Assembly: GCA_013202925.1 (NCBI GenBank)
Contig: JABMRA010000142.1
Location: forward strand, 1 to 7,015
Direction of reading: 5' to 3'
Origin: Candidatus Omnitrophota bacterium
GTDB lineage: Bacteria; Omnitrophota; Gorgyraeia; Gorgyraeales; Gorgyraeaceae
Length of the DNA stretch: 7,015 bases
Under the pieces are notes generated by a model that saw nothing but the letters and a program-made list of their open reading frames with translations, ran no database searches and was not told where the DNA came from. Shown piece after piece: positions 6,146 through 7,015 of the stretch (positions within the stretch are counted from its first letter, which is position 1; each line of letters opens with the position of its first letter). The position numbers and the translations under genes were made by a program.

Positions 6146-6177
6146 GTCCGTTGATCTGTTAGTCCGTTAGTCCGTTA
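6146..6177. repeat. Four 8-bp tandem units forming the uppP-ftsK junction
   Basis: On the plus strand the units are GTCCGTTG, ATCTGTTA, GTCCGTTA and GTCCGTTA; the last two are identical and the others differ at one and three positions from them. On the coding (minus) strand the unit is TAACGGAC. Its first copy supplies the uppP stop codon, and its last copy places a weak GGA just before the ftsK ATG. Because 8 is not a multiple of 3, the TAA in successive units falls in different frames. The core TTAGTCC is also found in the inner arm of the dyad at 41-48. This looks like a short variable-number tandem repeat. Confidence 0.8.
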
Positions 6178-6915
6178 TAAAAGCAAAAGAACCAAAATCC
6201 CTGCTGCAATGCAATAGATACCGAACAGATGAAACCTGTTCCTGTAAATGAGCCTCAATAACAATTTTAATGATAAAACACCGACAATGCAAGAGACAAC
6301 AAGCCCGAACACGCAGTTTATATTAAACCCTGCGAGAGAACCTGCTCTTGCCTTGAGTAAAAATGCGCCTATGATCGCTGGTATGGATAGCAAAAAAGAA
6401 AATCGCGCCGCGGCCTTGCCGTCGAGTCCGAGAAAAAGGCCGGTAGAAATGGTCGCCCCGCTTCTTGATATGCCTGGTAACGTAGCAATGCCCTGAGCCA
6501 GGCCGATCAGAAATGCCTTGGGGACTGACATGCCTTCAGTGCCAAACCTGATAAAGTTGCCGAGGATAAGCCATGCGCCTGTTACTATAAGCATCGCGCC
6601 CACGAGCTTGACATTGGAAAAGGCTGATTCGGCTGCTGAGCCAAAGAGAAGGACAAAAAGAACCGTAGCCGCGCTGCCTATTATAACAAAAAACCCCACC
6701 CTCTTCTTGCTGGTGAAGATATCTAATATATCATTCCAGAATACTATGAATATAGCGGCAAGGGTACCTAAATGCAGAAATATATCAAATACAAGATGTG
6801 TTTCTTTAAGCCCTATTAATCTATGCAGGATCACCAGGTGGCCGGAGCTTGAGATCGGCAAGAACTCAGTCACACCCTGCACAATTCCAGATATTATAGC
6901 TTCAAAAAACGACAT
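6175..6915 (-). CDS. uppP: Undecaprenyl-diphosphatase (UppP/BacA)
   Basis: An integral membrane phosphatase that converts undecaprenyl diphosphate to undecaprenyl phosphate, recycling the lipid carrier for peptidoglycan and other surface polymers; its overproduction gives bacitracin resistance in known systems. Numbered from the ATG at 6915, the two active-site regions are QGVTEFLPISSSGH (13-26, with E17 and H26) and LPGISRSGAT (146-155, with R151). FSFLLSIPAIIGA (172-184) is also typical. Hydrophobic segments fill most of the 246 residues, slightly under the common 260-280. A TTG six bases further upstream could extend the frame by two residues, but it sits only 2 nt after the AGG of the ribosome-binding site, while the ATG has an 8-nt spacing, so the ATG is preferred. 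It is the first gene of the minus-strand cluster visible here; its stop codon lies in the 8-bp repeats before ftsK. Confidence 0.95.
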   Translation of the reverse strand: MSFFEAIISGIVQGVTEFLPISSSGHLVILHRLIGLKETHLVFDIFLHLGTLAAIFIVFWNDILDIFTSKKRVGFFVIIGSAATVLFVLLFGSAAESAFSNVKLVGAMLIVTGAWLILGNFIRFGTEGMSVPKAFLIGLAQGIATLPGISRSGATISTGLFLGLDGKAAARFSFLLSIPAIIGAFLLKARAGSLAGFNINCVFGLVVSCIVGVLSLKLLLRLIYRNRFHLFGIYCIAAGILVLLLL

Positions 6916-6923
6916 GACCAATA

Positions 6924-6926
6924 CCT
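6924..6926 (-). promoter_or_regulatory. Ribosome-binding site deciding the uppP start
   Basis: The minus strand reads TTAGGTATTGGTC directly before the ATG at 6915. The AGG at 6926-6924 is eight bases from that ATG, a usual spacing, but only two bases from the alternative TTG at 6921-6919, so initiation at the ATG is more plausible. Confidence 0.5.
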
Positions 6927-6935
6927 AACTAAGAC

Positions 6936-6963
6936 AGTATGTTTGTGAAAAGTGAAATGTTAA
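6936..6963 (-). promoter_or_regulatory. Candidate sigma-70-type promoter for the uppP-pgpA cluster
   Basis: The minus strand has TTAACA (6963-6958, five of six matches to TTGACA) and, after 16 bases, CATACT (6941-6936, four of six matches to TATAAT). Transcription would start near 6929, leaving a leader of about 14 bases that still carries the AGG ribosome-binding site. The region lies within AT-rich repeats, where chance matches are frequent, and the cluster could also be transcribed from a promoter outside the window. The call is tentative. Confidence 0.25.
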
Positions 6964-7013
6964 AAGTGAAAGGCAAAAAAGATACTTTTCACCTTTCACT
7001 TTGCACTTTTAAC
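6945..7013. repeat. AAGTGAAA-type direct and inverted repeats upstream of uppP
   Basis: GTGAAAAGTGAAA (6945-6957) and TTAAAAGTGAAAGG (6960-6973) are direct variants of one AAAGTGAAA-like word. Inverted copies follow in CTTTTCACCTTTCACTTT (6985-7002) and CACTTTTAAC (7004-7013). The decamer GTTAAAAGTG at 6959-6968 is the exact complement of 7004-7013. AAAGTGAAAGG (6963-6973) can also pair as an 11-bp stem with 6992-7002 around an 18-base loop. The element runs to within two bases of the window edge and may continue beyond it. Confidence 0.75.
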
Positions 7014-7015
7014 TA

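Noticed and set aside
6919..6921. TTG as start of uppP
   Set aside because: It would be only two bases from the AGG of the ribosome-binding site and adds just two residues; the ATG at 6915 has normal spacing and fits the family N-terminus.
1..7015. Defence island, CRISPR array, toxin-antitoxin pair, tRNA/rRNA or transposase gene
   Set aside because: Every long frame with family features is a housekeeping gene. There are no regularly spaced CRISPR-like repeats, no tRNA-like cloverleaf that I can see, and no recombinase motif.

Overview
The window is a compact block of bacterial housekeeping genes of moderate GC content. It probably comes from an uncultured Gram-negative-like lineage. Gene order, protein style and the abundance of small palindromic or tandem repeats between genes remind me of Candidatus Omnitrophota (former OP3) genomes. 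That placement is recollection and inference, not something the sequence proves.

Layout. Most of the window (about 6915 down to 729) is one minus-strand gene cluster, read uppP > ftsK > rodZ > rimO > pgsA > pgpA. The last three genes are joined by 4-bp ATGA stop/start overlaps and the others by gaps of 30 to 150 bp, so co-transcription is likely. At the left end, plus-strand genes converge on pgpA: what looks like the last codons of cinA (stop at 54-56), then a complete thpR (76-702). The thpR and pgpA stop codons are only 26 bp apart.

How the genes fit together. The cluster concerns envelope growth and division. UppP regenerates the undecaprenyl-phosphate carrier for peptidoglycan. FtsK couples septation to chromosome segregation. 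The RodZ-like protein links the cytoskeleton to wall elongation. PgsA and PgpA are successive enzymes of phosphatidylglycerol synthesis. RimO, which methylthiolates ribosomal protein uS12, is a frequent neighbour of pgsA. cinA and thpR are also common neighbours of the pgsA/recA region in many bacteria, but here they face the cluster on the opposite strand, which suggests an old inversion.

What is not ordinary. No defence system, CRISPR array, transposase gene, RNA gene or novel multi-gene system is visible. The notable signal is that nearly every gene boundary carries a different small repeat: a 41-bp dyad between cinA and thpR; an imperfect palindrome inserted in frame inside thpR; four TTCCGCG copies over the thpR stop codon; a 138-bp near-complete palindrome (MITE-like) filling the rodZ-rimO gap; four 8-bp tandem units that make up the whole uppP-ftsK junction; and an AAGTGAAA-type inverted repeat upstream of uppP. 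Several of these coincide with missing Shine-Dalgarno sequences or altered protein ends, so they seem to have reshaped the local signals.
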